Shown piece by piece: positions 18,937-27,610 of a stretch of 64,000 nucleotides of DNA. Position 1 is the first letter of the stretch. Each line of letters opens with the position of its first letter. This stretch comes from a virus. The DNA lies in the IMG/VR virus record IMGVR_UViG_3300023176_001394, positions 1 through 64,000 of that record. One strand, 5' to 3'. A model generated the notes under the pieces. It did no database searches. It saw only the letters and a program-made list of their open reading frames with translations, and was not told the origin of the DNA. A program made the position numbers and the translations under genes.

Positions 18937-20040
18937 ATGGCAGTATTACCGCAGGCAATCATAACAGCGTCAGATTACAATACACTACAAAACCGTATTG
19001 AACAAATTTTAGGTACAGGTAGTGCAATCGAAAACACTGGTTATGGACAAACAGTCACTAGCGGACAAGTCGCAGGACCTGGTCCTAGTAGCGACGGAGA
19101 TATTGTTGATCACGAAAGAATGCAAGAGCTATGGGACGACATGGACCGTGCTTACAAGCATCAAAACGGCTCAAATTTAGGACTAACACAATTAGCTACC
19201 GGAGATTTGATAGGAGCCGATGTTTCTACATCCGATCTGCCAGCATTTAGTGATGAAGATGCAGACAATGACGGAAATATTGATTACTCATTAAGTAACA
19301 TAGATAATACTCAGGGTTTTAATGATTACTTAACAATTATGACTGCCTTAGAAGCAGGCAAGGATACAGTCGCAGTTGCAGAAACAGTGTCAGATGGTGC
19401 TATTGTTCCCGGAGGTGATGCAAGAACAACTAGTTTTAATGGTACTATTGATTCAGAATTTACTGTGACTTTTTCTAGTGATGATGCACTACGTCATTTT
19501 TTTAATGCCGGTGGACAGATATTAATTGAAGGAACAGTTGAAAACGTAAGCGATACTACAGCAACAAATAATAATGCTGTACTAAGAAATCAAGGTTGGC
19601 AGTCAATGATTGAAAATCCCGGTACAATAGCATTTGGTTATAACTATACAACAATTGATGGCCAAAGCACTGGAGTTACTTATCCAGATGGCGCAATAGG
19701 CCAAAGGCAATTAACAACAACTTTCCAGACTATTTTTAGAAGAGATGCAAGTGCAAGCACCTATGGTGATAGTTATTGGACAATAGAAGCTAGAATAGAA
19801 TCATCACTTACAAGACGTTTAAGATTTAAACTAACACTAGTAGATGACGGTCCAGAAAGTAACCTTGATGCTGGTGCAAAAGGAAGTATCGAACCTGGTG
19901 TAACTGAGCCAGTGACAGCAAATATTTTGTTTGATTATGGTGCAAGACGTCCTAGATCATTAGATTTTGAAACAGACGGCACTACAAGACGCTTTACTTT
20001 GCCGTATCCTACATTCGCAAATCCAAATACTTTCGAATAA
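18937..20040 (+). CDS. Putative virion structural protein (367 aa)
   Basis: A 367-residue beta-rich protein without transport or catalytic motifs. It begins with a helical stretch (ASDYNTLQNRIEQILG), a YGQ segment and an acidic region. It continues with FNGTIDSEFTVTF and FFNAGGQILIEG strands, ending in a C-terminal half rich in Thr, Ser and Arg. Its length, codon use and late box match the fibre genes, and it closes the structural block. I recall proteins of this pattern among marine T4-like virion proteins, but no precise virion position can be given. Confidence 0.68.
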   Translation: MAVLPQAIITASDYNTLQNRIEQILGTGSAIENTGYGQTVTSGQVAGPGPSSDGDIVDHERMQELWDDMDRAYKHQNGSNLGLTQLATGDLIGADVSTSDLPAFSDEDADNDGNIDYSLSNIDNTQGFNDYLTIMTALEAGKDTVAVAETVSDGAIVPGGDARTTSFNGTIDSEFTVTFSSDDALRHFFNAGGQILIEGTVENVSDTTATNNNAVLRNQGWQSMIENPGTIAFGYNYTTIDGQSTGVTYPDGAIGQRQLTTTFQTIFRRDASASTYGDSYWTIEARIESSLTRRLRFKLTLVDDGPESNLDAGAKGSIEPGVTEPVTANILFDYGARRPRSLDFETDGTTRRFTLPYPTFANPNTFE

Positions 20041-20044
20041 TTAC

Positions 20045-20073
20045 TTGACATAGTACTGATATTCGTGTATAAT
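20045..20073 (+). promoter_or_regulatory. Consensus sigma70-type promoter of the accessory operon
   Basis: TTGACA at 20045-20050 and TATAAT at 20068-20073 are separated by 17 bases, both perfect consensus. The gene at 20096 has AGGAG at 20085-20089. The genes from 20096 to 36504 overlap or nearly touch, so this is the likely promoter of the whole plus-strand operon. No late box is present, suggesting early transcription by unmodified host RNA polymerase. Confidence 0.85.
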
Positions 20074-20095
20074 ATACACAATACAGGAGTATCTT

Positions 20096-20443
20096 ATGGA
20101 TGAAAAGTTAAAAAATGCTTTAGATTTTTCAAATTATATGGTAACGCTTAATAATCAAAGGCGTATATTGTTAGAACAATTTAAAGAAAACACAAAATAC
20201 TATTATGGGGGCGGGCAATTTACAATTGAAACGTCATTAATGAGTCATTTGTCTGCATTATCTAATGTAACTAATAATGCAATCTTACTAGATGATAACA
20301 GTATTCCAATTCTAGTCGAAGATGTTACAGGTTTTCTTGCAGAAATTGCAAAAAAATATGACGAGAATCTACGTATATATTATCAAGAATATCAAAACAT
20401 AAAAAATAGCAGAAGTGTAGAGAAACTAGTAGACGATGAGTAA
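20096..20443 (+). CDS. Unknown protein, first gene of accessory operon
   Basis: A 115-residue, mostly helical protein with charged ends and a central YYYGGGQFTIETSL segment. No known family is recognised. It has an excellent AGGAG ribosome site 6 bases before its ATG and follows a consensus promoter, so it should be strongly expressed. It overlaps the next gene, a glycosyltransferase-like protein, by 8 bases. Function is unknown; position as operon leader suggests a structural or regulatory partner of the downstream enzymes. Confidence 0.65.
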   Translation: MDEKLKNALDFSNYMVTLNNQRRILLEQFKENTKYYYGGGQFTIETSLMSHLSALSNVTNNAILLDDNSIPILVEDVTGFLAEIAKKYDENLRIYYQEYQNIKNSRSVEKLVDDE

Positions 20444-21266
20444 AGGTATCTTAGTGTTTGCCAGAAATAGCAATACATTAAATTATATTTCACAAGCAAA
20501 AGACCTTGCTAAACGTGCAAAACAGCATTTAGATTTACCAGTATCTTTGGTAACAGACAAAGAAAGTTGTGAAGATGCAGATTTATCTGCATTTGATAAA
20601 GTTATTATCTTAGAAAATACTGTAGATAACAATTTTAAAACACACTATGACGGTTCAGGTACTTCAGTAAAGTCTTTATGGAAGAATAATTCTCGTAGCC
20701 TTGCATATGAGCTTACTCCTTACGACGAAACTTTAATGTTAGACACTGACGTTGTAATTTGCAACAATAATTTTTTACAATGTTTTAATCAATCCAATAA
20801 TTTTTTAATATACAAACAATGTCATAATCTAGTAGACATGACAACAGGTATCGAGTTCGAAAGAATATCAGATATAAGTATAGATTTTTACTGGGCTACA
20901 TGTGTGTTTTTTAGAAAAGTTTATTCTAACAAAATTTTCTTTGATTTATTAAAACATATACAAGAAAATTATCAACATTATAGAATTACATATTTTATCG
21001 AATCATTAAAATTCCGTAATGACTATGCATTTAGTATTGCTATTCATATTATGAATGGATTTCAAGCAGGCGATTTTGCAAAAGAAATGCCCGGAACTTT
21101 ATATTATATCACAGACAAAAGCATTTTGTATAAAGTGCAAGAAAATAACTTAAAGTTTTTATTAGAAAAGCCAACCTATAAAAATCAATATACTCCATTA
21201 TCGATAAAAAACGCTAATGTGCATGTAATGAATAAATTTAGTCTACAGAGGTGTATAGATGAGTAA
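20436..21266 (+). CDS. Glycosyltransferase-like protein, GT-A fold (GT8-like)
   Basis: A 276-residue cytosolic protein. The N-terminus (KGILVFARNSNTLNYI, then LPVSLVTD) and the segment YELTPYDETLMLDTDVVI, with a Asp103-x-Asp105 motif, fit a GT-A nucleotide-sugar transferase of the glycogenin/GT8 type, in which DxD binds the metal and UDP-sugar. It overlaps the paralogous next gene by 8 bases. Sugar donor and acceptor cannot be read. Acceptors could be a fibre, host glycan or a modified peptide from the downstream enzymes. Confidence 0.65.
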   Translation: MSKGILVFARNSNTLNYISQAKDLAKRAKQHLDLPVSLVTDKESCEDADLSAFDKVIILENTVDNNFKTHYDGSGTSVKSLWKNNSRSLAYELTPYDETLMLDTDVVICNNNFLQCFNQSNNFLIYKQCHNLVDMTTGIEFERISDISIDFYWATCVFFRKVYSNKIFFDLLKHIQENYQHYRITYFIESLKFRNDYAFSIAIHIMNGFQAGDFAKEMPGTLYYITDKSILYKVQENNLKFLLEKPTYKNQYTPLSIKNANVHVMNKFSLQRCIDE

Positions 21267-22068
21267 TAAAGGATTTGTATTGTATGCCGAAGGTGAGCAA
21301 TATATACAACAAGCATATCTGTGTGCATTAAGTATAAAAAAATTTAATCAACATATTCCAGTAAGCCTAATTACTAATACTGATGTAGCAAATTACAAGT
21401 ATATTTTTGATAAAATAATTCCTGTACCTACATACAATGGCGATAATAGTAGATTTAAAACCTATGCTAGACAGTTTATCTATGAACTGTCTCCTTACGA
21501 AGAAACAATTTCAATGGATAGTGATGTATTAGTATTGCATAATTTAGATTATTTCTGGCAAGCAATGAATACTGATGTTTATTATTGTGATACTGTCTTT
21601 ACATATAGGGGCGAGAAAATAAAAGATACGTTTTACAGGAAAGCATTTATTAGTAATAATTTACCTAACGTTTATAACGCATTTTTCTACTTTAAAAAAA
21701 GCAAATATTCAAAACAGTTTTATACTACGCAAAAACATATAGCTGATAATTGGCAAGAATACTACAGGATATTCTGCCCTAAGAACATGCCTAAAGAACC
21801 TAGCATGGATATCATTACAGCAATTACCCATATTGTATTAGATATTAGACAAAAAAATAACATTATGCCTAATTTAGTACATATGAAACCTGCAATACAA
21901 AATTGGGAAAAGTATAGTGATAATTGGTCAACAAGAGTAAGCGTTTTTGTAGATGATGATGCAAATTTAAAAATAGGAAATCATGCTCAACACACTGTTT
22001 TTCATTATACAGATAATAGTTTTGTTAATGAGGATATAATTAGGAAGTTCGAAGATGTACAAGGGTAA
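21259..22068 (+). CDS. Glycosyltransferase-like protein, paralogue of upstream gene
   Basis: A 269-residue protein with the same plan as its upstream neighbour: GFVLYAEGEQYIQQAYLCAL, then IPVSLITN, then YELSPYEETISMDSDVLVL with Asp87-x-Asp89. The pairing of PYxET with a DxD motif shows the two genes are related by duplication. No membrane anchor is visible. It overlaps the next gene by 14 bases. A nucleotide-sugar transferase of the GT-A type is likely; substrate is unknown. An alternative is a catalytically relaxed sugar-binding protein. Confidence 0.65.
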   Translation: MSNKGFVLYAEGEQYIQQAYLCALSIKKFNQHIPVSLITNTDVANYKYIFDKIIPVPTYNGDNSRFKTYARQFIYELSPYEETISMDSDVLVLHNLDYFWQAMNTDVYYCDTVFTYRGEKIKDTFYRKAFISNNLPNVYNAFFYFKKSKYSKQFYTTQKHIADNWQEYYRIFCPKNMPKEPSMDIITAITHIVLDIRQKNNIMPNLVHMKPAIQNWEKYSDNWSTRVSVFVDDDANLKIGNHAQHTVFHYTDNSFVNEDIIRKFEDVQG

Positions 22069-22624
22069 TATTGCACTAGGGTTCGATAAAAAAACTGGTA
22101 AAATCAAGCAAATCGGCGCACCTCCTATTGATGCTCCTTCGCAAATACAAGTTCCATATGAAATAGCCGGACCTATCCTTGAAGGTAAAGTATCAAAAAA
22201 CAATTTTAGGGTAATTTATAATCCTGAAACGAAAAAATTTGAGTTAAAAGAAACAGATTCTATTAATAAAACTACATTTGATATTAATGATTTCCATCAT
22301 AGCATTCCTTATTCGTATAGTAACAAAGATTGCACTATAGAAAAGGATAATACAACTAAAGTTTGGCGAATTATTCTTTCAGATGAATTGTGTACTAACA
22401 TGAAAGGCATGTTTGTAGGTGAAACATTAAATTTTAGTGTTACTAAACATGGTGATCTAAACATATTGTATAGATTACTACGTGTAGACATAGAAGAACT
22501 ATGTGAAACTGGTGTAATTGAGATTCCGTTCACAACTGACGACGAGTGCAATCTTACAAAGTTAAGTATCTATACGCCTAAGCGTTTTAAAGACTACGGA
22601 TTTAGAGTAAAAAATGAAACTTAG
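22055..22624 (+). CDS. Unknown protein (189 aa) in glycosyltransferase cluster
   Basis: A 189-residue strand-rich protein. The N-terminal 45 residues are low in secondary structure with a GFDKKTGKIKQIGAPPID segment, which looks like a short linker or assembly tail. The body alternates charged and aromatic residues. No catalytic motif is recognised. It overlaps both neighbours (14 and 11 bases) and therefore belongs to the operon. A small structural or decoration protein is possible, given the resemblance in style to virion proteins. Confidence 0.55.
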   Translation: MYKGNIALGFDKKTGKIKQIGAPPIDAPSQIQVPYEIAGPILEGKVSKNNFRVIYNPETKKFELKETDSINKTTFDINDFHHSIPYSYSNKDCTIEKDNTTKVWRIILSDELCTNMKGMFVGETLNFSVTKHGDLNILYRLLRVDIEELCETGVIEIPFTTDDECNLTKLSIYTPKRFKDYGFRVKNET

Positions 22625-24221
22625 AGTACCAGACTATGATGTAATATACTTGTCGTATGACGAGCCAAACGCAGAAAAGAATTATGCAGATTTATGCAAA
22701 AAAATTCCTTGGGCAAAACGTGTTCATGGTGTTGAAGGTAGTGATGCGGCGCATAAAGCATGTGCAAATATTAGTGAAACTGATAGATTAATTATTGTAG
22801 ACGGCGACAATATAGTAAATCAAGATTTTATTAATCAAGAATTTGTATTAGGCAATGATTTTAATCCTTACAAAACCGTTATAAGTTTTACTGCAAAAAA
22901 TAACATCAACGGATTAGTTTATGGCAACGGCGGAATAAAGTGTTGGCCTAAAAGTATAATACTAAACATGAAAACACATGAAAACGCCGCCCCTGATAAC
23001 CTACAAGCACAGGTAGACTTTTGTTGGGATATAAATTATTATCATTTGCCTGGAACATATAGTACTATTATGAATAATGCTACACCTCAACAAGCCTGGA
23101 GAGCAGGATTCCGCGAAGGTGTTAAAATGGCACTAAATGAAGGACAAAAAGTTTCTAAAGAAAGACTAAAAGGTTTACATTGGAAAAACTTGCACAGACT
23201 TTATGTATGGTTAATGGTAGGTGCAGACGTAGAAAACGGTAAATGGGCAATATATGGTGCAAGAGAAGGTTTGTACAAAACTATGTGTACAGATTGGAAC
23301 TTTGTAAATGTGCGTGATTTTAAATGGCTGAATGAATATTGGAATAATAAGGACTTTTCATTCGTAGATAGTCCAATAGAAGATCTTGGATTTCAATTAA
23401 AAGAAGAATTAGATTTGCCTATAGCTGTTGAACCATTAGATGAAGATCAAAGCAAGTTCTTTAAAACTGTTTACATTAATCAAGAGCGATCTAGCTACAA
23501 AAATATATCTAATAGTTCAAGTATTTCTAATGAAGAATACGATATTGTGTTTATCAGTTACAATGAAGTTAACGCAGACAAAAACTATGAAAATTTAATT
23601 AAAAGATTTCCTCGTGCAAAACGTGTTCATGGGATAAAAGGAATCCATCAAGCACATATTGAAGCGGCAAAACAGTGTAGTACAGATATGATATGGATTG
23701 TAGATGGAGACGCAGTTATAAATGATGATTTTAATTTTGATTATGTGGTGCCAGCTAAGGAAAAAGATCACGTTCATGTTTGGCGATGTGAAAACAAAGT
23801 AAAAGGTTTAGAATATGGCTACGGCGGAGTAAAATTATTTCCAAGGATAGCAACAATAGAAATGGATACATCTAAACCGGATATGACTACAAGTATAAGT
23901 AGACATTTTAAAGCGGTAAAAGAAGTTTCTAATAGTACCGAGTTTAATACAGACCCGTTTAGTGCTTGGAAAAGTGGCTTTAGAGAATGTTGCAAATTAT
24001 CAAGCAAAGTTATAGATAGACAAAAGGATGTCGAAACGGAATTACGTCTAAATATATGGTGTAGTGATAAAGGCAAGGACGAGCCATTTGGTAATTATGT
24101 AACTGACGGTGCAAGAGCCGGCAGAAAATACGGTGAAAGTAACAGAGGTGATATTGAAGCTCTCAAAAAAATTAACAACTTTGATTGGTTGAAGGAACAA
24201 TTTAATGCTAGAAATTCATGA
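22614..24221 (+). CDS. Duplicated-domain glycosyltransferase-like protein
   Basis: A 535-residue protein made of two homologous halves. Half one starts YDVIYLSYDEPNAEKNYADL, followed by AKRVHGVEG and IVDGDN near residues 62-66. Half two, from about residue 308, starts YDIVFISYNEVNADKNYENL, followed by AKRVHGIKG and IVDGDA near 361. The VDGDN/VDGDA motifs resemble the DxD site of GT-A enzymes, and both halves share later segments (GYGGVKLFPR in half two against GNGGIKCWPK in half one). It could transfer two sugars or alternate activities. It overlaps the next gene by 17 bases. Confidence 0.68.
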   Translation: MKLRVPDYDVIYLSYDEPNAEKNYADLCKKIPWAKRVHGVEGSDAAHKACANISETDRLIIVDGDNIVNQDFINQEFVLGNDFNPYKTVISFTAKNNINGLVYGNGGIKCWPKSIILNMKTHENAAPDNLQAQVDFCWDINYYHLPGTYSTIMNNATPQQAWRAGFREGVKMALNEGQKVSKERLKGLHWKNLHRLYVWLMVGADVENGKWAIYGAREGLYKTMCTDWNFVNVRDFKWLNEYWNNKDFSFVDSPIEDLGFQLKEELDLPIAVEPLDEDQSKFFKTVYINQERSSYKNISNSSSISNEEYDIVFISYNEVNADKNYENLIKRFPRAKRVHGIKGIHQAHIEAAKQCSTDMIWIVDGDAVINDDFNFDYVVPAKEKDHVHVWRCENKVKGLEYGYGGVKLFPRIATIEMDTSKPDMTTSISRHFKAVKEVSNSTEFNTDPFSAWKSGFRECCKLSSKVIDRQKDVETELRLNIWCSDKGKDEPFGNYVTDGARAGRKYGESNRGDIEALKKINNFDWLKEQFNARNS

Positions 24222-25248
24222 ACTGCTAGATAGATATGAGTTGCTGTATCCAAACGACACAAATATATCAAATCTAAGGCGTGCCTATATAGATAAAGAC
24301 CTTAATAGTATATTTCGTGTCACTAATGCAAATGAAGAACTACGTAAAGCAGTTGTAGAAAAAAATCTACACAGTTTGTTTCGTGTTATTGGAGATGTTA
24401 CAGTAAAAGGCGAAGCTGATGATTTACGTAAAGCAATATTAGAAAATAATTTACACAGTATTTTTAGACTTGTTGATAATGTAGAATTAAGAAAGGCTGT
24501 AATAGGCGAAAATCTTTACAGCATATTTAGATTTATATACGACGAAGATGTTCGTAAACTTGTACTTGAAGATAACATTTGGAAACTGTTTGATATATTT
24601 GACAGATTTGTTCAAACTGACTTTACTCAAGCCTTTAAAAGAATTTTAGCAGATAGTATAGAGATAGATAATGATTGTTTTAGTAGAGGACAACTTAAAA
24701 GTAAAATATGGTTAGTAGACGAACTTCAAAAAATTAATAGATCACTAGGCACAGTATTTTTATGTGCTGGTTGGTACGGTACACTAGCAACTATGTTGTT
24801 TGAAAGTAATTTACATATATCAAAAATTAGAAGTTTTGACATAGATCCTAGTTGTGCCGACATAGCAGAAGTCTTTAATAAAAGTTGGTTAGTACAAGAT
24901 TGGAAATTTAAAGCAACAACAAAAAATATATTTGATATAGATTATAAAAATTATAACTATCAAACAATAAACAAAGAAGGACAACTATCTAATATGTCTG
25001 ATAGTCCTACTACAGTTATTAACACAAGTTGTGAACATATACCTAATTTTAGTGATTGGTATGAAAAATTACAAAGTGGCACCTTAGTTGTATTGCAGAC
25101 AAATAATTACTTTGATATCGAAGAACATATTAATTGTAAATCTAGTCTTAAAGAGTTTTCGGATGAAACACCGATGAAGCAAGTTTTGTTTGAAGGTGTG
25201 TTAGACTTAGAAAAATATAAGAGGTTTATGAAAATTGGAATTAGATAA
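24205..25248 (+). CDS. Short-repeat protein fused to methyltransferase-like domain
   Basis: A 347-residue protein. The first ~135 residues hold five repeats with an LRKAVxxxNLHSIFRV core (LRRAYIDKDLNSIFRV, LRKAVVEKNLHSLFRV, LRKAILENNLHSIFRL, LRKAVIGENLYSIFRF, VRKLVLEDNIWKLFDI), probably a helical solenoid. The C-terminal ~175 residues resemble a class I SAM-dependent methyltransferase: TVFLCAGWYGTLATML as the first strand and glycine loop, and IRSFDIDPSCADIAEVF with the acidic residue after strand two. The solenoid may position a substrate for methylation. Operon position between glycosyltransferases and radical SAM enzymes supports a modification role; the substrate is unknown. Confidence 0.65.
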   Translation: MLEIHELLDRYELLYPNDTNISNLRRAYIDKDLNSIFRVTNANEELRKAVVEKNLHSLFRVIGDVTVKGEADDLRKAILENNLHSIFRLVDNVELRKAVIGENLYSIFRFIYDEDVRKLVLEDNIWKLFDIFDRFVQTDFTQAFKRILADSIEIDNDCFSRGQLKSKIWLVDELQKINRSLGTVFLCAGWYGTLATMLFESNLHISKIRSFDIDPSCADIAEVFNKSWLVQDWKFKATTKNIFDIDYKNYNYQTINKEGQLSNMSDSPTTVINTSCEHIPNFSDWYEKLQSGTLVVLQTNNYFDIEEHINCKSSLKEFSDETPMKQVLFEGVLDLEKYKRFMKIGIR

Positions 25249-25459
25249 ATTTACAGTCAGAGAACTTCAATTAGAAAGTGCAAGGGCATTAAGCACCATG
25301 CAAGCAACAAGTAATAATATTACACAATTTAACAAAGAAGCACATCATAATAGTCATAACTGGTACAAAGCAGTAATTCTCTGGTATGTTGCTCAATATG
25401 GTGATTTGCCTAGTAAAGTTGGCCCAGGAAAAGATGTAAAGTTAGTACACGATGTATAG
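25235..25459 (+). CDS. Small unknown protein ahead of radical SAM genes (74 aa)
   Basis: A 74-residue protein overlapping both neighbours (14 bases upstream, 8 downstream). The start would be TTG at 25235 with AGAGG upstream; an ATG at 25298 with AGGG upstream would give a 53-residue form. It is rich in Asn, His and Gln in the middle (SNNITQFNKEAHHNSHNWYK), then WYVAQYGDLPSKVGPGKD, and has no cysteine. No family is recognised. Its position immediately before the first radical SAM gene makes it a candidate partner or substrate, but a leader/core cleavage site cannot be identified. Confidence 0.5.
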   Translation: MELDKFTVRELQLESARALSTMQATSNNITQFNKEAHHNSHNWYKAVILWYVAQYGDLPSKVGPGKDVKLVHDV

Positions 25460-26537
25460 ATACGAAAACATTAAAGAAGTACATTTAGAAATTACACAAC
25501 GTTGTCAAGCGGCCTGCCCTATGTGTGATAGAAATTGTAATGGCGGCACAGATAATCCTCACATAACAAATGCAGAGTTAAGTCTTGAAGATTGTAAACG
25601 TATTTTTAAACCAGACTTTATTAAACAACTTAACACAATGTATATGTGTGGCAACTTAGGCGATCCTATTGTTGCTAAAGATACACTAGAAGTTTTCAAA
25701 TATTTTAGAGAACATAACCCTAAAATGTGGTTGAGTATGAATACAAATGCAGGAGCAAAAGATGAAGCATGGTGGACTGAACTTGCCCAAGTTTTTGGTA
25801 GAATGGGTGCTGTTATTTTTAGCGTGGATGGCCTTAGGGATACTAATCACCTATACAGGCAGAATGTTGTTTGGGATAATGTAGAACGAAGTGCTAAGGC
25901 ATTTATTGCCGCCGGCGGTAGAGCTCGCTGGGATTTTATAGTTTTTGAACATAACGAACATCAAGTTGATCGTGCAGAAGAAATAGCGAACAGTATGGGT
26001 TTTGAAAAATTTGTAAGAAAAAAGACAGGCAGATTTTACAGCACTTCGCAACTTTCTGGAAAAGAAACGCACCAAGCAGTGAACAGAAAGGGAGAACAAA
26101 CACAAAATTTAGCAAAACCTAAAGATACAAAAAATATTAATTTAGCTTTGCTTAAAGAAGAAGAAATAACTAACACATACGGCAGTATGCAAAAATACTA
26201 TGATACCTGTTCTGTAAAATGTAAAGTTGCTGAACAAGGTAGTATATTTGTAACAGCCGAAGGCTTGTTAATGCCTTGTTGTTGGACTGCCGGACGTATG
26301 TATAAATGGTGGCATCCTGATCCAAGGGTAGAACAGATTTGGGATCATATTGACTCAGCAGGCGGAAAGGAAGGTATAGATATTATAAACAATGATCTTG
26401 AACAAGTAATGCAAGGAACTTTACTGAAAGGAATACAAGACAGTTGGTCTATACAAGGAATACAAAATGGAAAGTTAGGTGTCTGTGCAATGAAGTGCGG
26501 AACTGAGTTTGATCCATATGCGGAACAATTTAAATGA
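25452..26537 (+). CDS. Radical SAM protein with C-terminal SPASM-like cysteines
   Basis: 361 residues. The radical SAM [4Fe-4S] motif is Cys18-x3-Cys22-x2-Cys25 (QRCQAACPMC). A MCGNLGDP segment replaces the usual GGEP strand and SMNTNAG follows. Near residues 255-280 and at the end are further cysteines (SVKCKVAEQGSIF, LLMPCCWTAG, GVCAMKCGTE), the pattern of SPASM/twitch domains that bind auxiliary clusters. Such enzymes usually modify peptides or proteins. It overlaps the small gene upstream by 8 bases and the next radical SAM gene by 4 (ATGA). The two neighbouring radical SAM proteins look like paralogues. Substrate unknown. Confidence 0.82.
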   Translation: MYRYENIKEVHLEITQRCQAACPMCDRNCNGGTDNPHITNAELSLEDCKRIFKPDFIKQLNTMYMCGNLGDPIVAKDTLEVFKYFREHNPKMWLSMNTNAGAKDEAWWTELAQVFGRMGAVIFSVDGLRDTNHLYRQNVVWDNVERSAKAFIAAGGRARWDFIVFEHNEHQVDRAEEIANSMGFEKFVRKKTGRFYSTSQLSGKETHQAVNRKGEQTQNLAKPKDTKNINLALLKEEEITNTYGSMQKYYDTCSVKCKVAEQGSIFVTAEGLLMPCCWTAGRMYKWWHPDPRVEQIWDHIDSAGGKEGIDIINNDLEQVMQGTLLKGIQDSWSIQGIQNGKLGVCAMKCGTEFDPYAEQFK

Positions 26538-27598
26538 TAAACAAAATTGAATTAGAAATTACAAGTAACTGCAATGCGGCGTGTCCAGGATGTGCTAGAA
26601 CACTTAATAGTGATAGGTTAAAAATTAATAGTTTTAACTTTCATGATATTGTAAGATTGTTTCCTACTGAAGCAGACATACGTGGCAAAGAATTTAAATT
26701 TTGCGGAGTTTTAGGTGATCCGGCTCTTAATGTAGAATGCGTCAAGATGGTGGATTATCTAGTGACCAACGGAGCGTATTGCGAACTTAGTACAAACGGT
26801 GGCTATCAAACTGCACAATGGTGGAAAAGTTTAGGTGCAATAGCAAATGATTATCCTGGCAGATTGCATATACATTTTTGTGTAGACGGACATAAAGAAA
26901 CTAATCATATTTACAGAGTTAACACTAAATTTGATGTTATTGAAAGAAACATGCAAGCATTTTCGTCTGTTGCACCAAAAGAAAATGCGTCTTGGATATA
27001 CATTGTTTTTGATCATAATGAACACGAATTAGAAATTGCAAAACAGCATGCCAAAGAATTAGGTTTTAAATTTGCTACTAGAACAGGTATGCGTAATAGT
27101 TATGACGATTGGGTAGCTACATTAAAAAGAAAACAAAATAAAAAAATTGTAGAAGAAAAGAAAACTATTACAACAACCGGCGAAAAAGAACACAGCAAAG
27201 TAAAAACAGTAAAAGAATTAGACAAGTTTATTGAAGAATATCAAAACACTAAAGTAGATGAATCTAAGATAAAAGAAATTACTGATAGTATTGTTTGTAA
27301 GTACATTCACGAAGGAGAAATATTTATTGCCAGCGATTTAACTATGTGGCCTTGTTGTTTTCTCTGGGATAGTGCTTTTAAAAATAAAGAAGGTATATTA
27401 GACAAACTTTCTAACTTCGATCCTAACTGGAATAGTTTGAAAGTTCATTCTATACAAGAAGTTATGAAGCATCCGTGGTATCAAAAATTACTAAAAGCAA
27501 GTTGGCATCCATATCACGGTATGCATTTGCCTAGATGCATAAAAACTTGTGCAAAAAACAAAGCATATCATAACGAAATAAACTACGTAGTTAATTAG
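26534..27598 (+). CDS. Radical SAM protein, paralogue of the upstream enzyme
   Basis: 354 residues. The cluster motif is Cys13-x3-Cys17-x2-Cys20 (SNCNAACPGC). FCGVLGDPALN and LSTNGG parallel the MCGNLGDP and SMNTNAG segments of its neighbour, supporting duplication. Late cysteines (SIVCKYIHEGEIF, MWPCCFLW, RCIKTCAKN) point to a SPASM-like auxiliary cluster domain. A lysine/glutamate-rich insert near residues 195-250 is unusual and may be a flexible binding arm. The start overlaps the preceding stop (ATGA). It is likely a peptide- or protein-modifying enzyme; the reaction is not deducible. Confidence 0.82.
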   Translation: MINKIELEITSNCNAACPGCARTLNSDRLKINSFNFHDIVRLFPTEADIRGKEFKFCGVLGDPALNVECVKMVDYLVTNGAYCELSTNGGYQTAQWWKSLGAIANDYPGRLHIHFCVDGHKETNHIYRVNTKFDVIERNMQAFSSVAPKENASWIYIVFDHNEHELEIAKQHAKELGFKFATRTGMRNSYDDWVATLKRKQNKKIVEEKKTITTTGEKEHSKVKTVKELDKFIEEYQNTKVDESKIKEITDSIVCKYIHEGEIFIASDLTMWPCCFLWDSAFKNKEGILDKLSNFDPNWNSLKVHSIQEVMKHPWYQKLLKASWHPYHGMHLPRCIKTCAKNKAYHNEINYVVN

Positions 27599-27610
27599 GT
27601 AAGTATAAGT

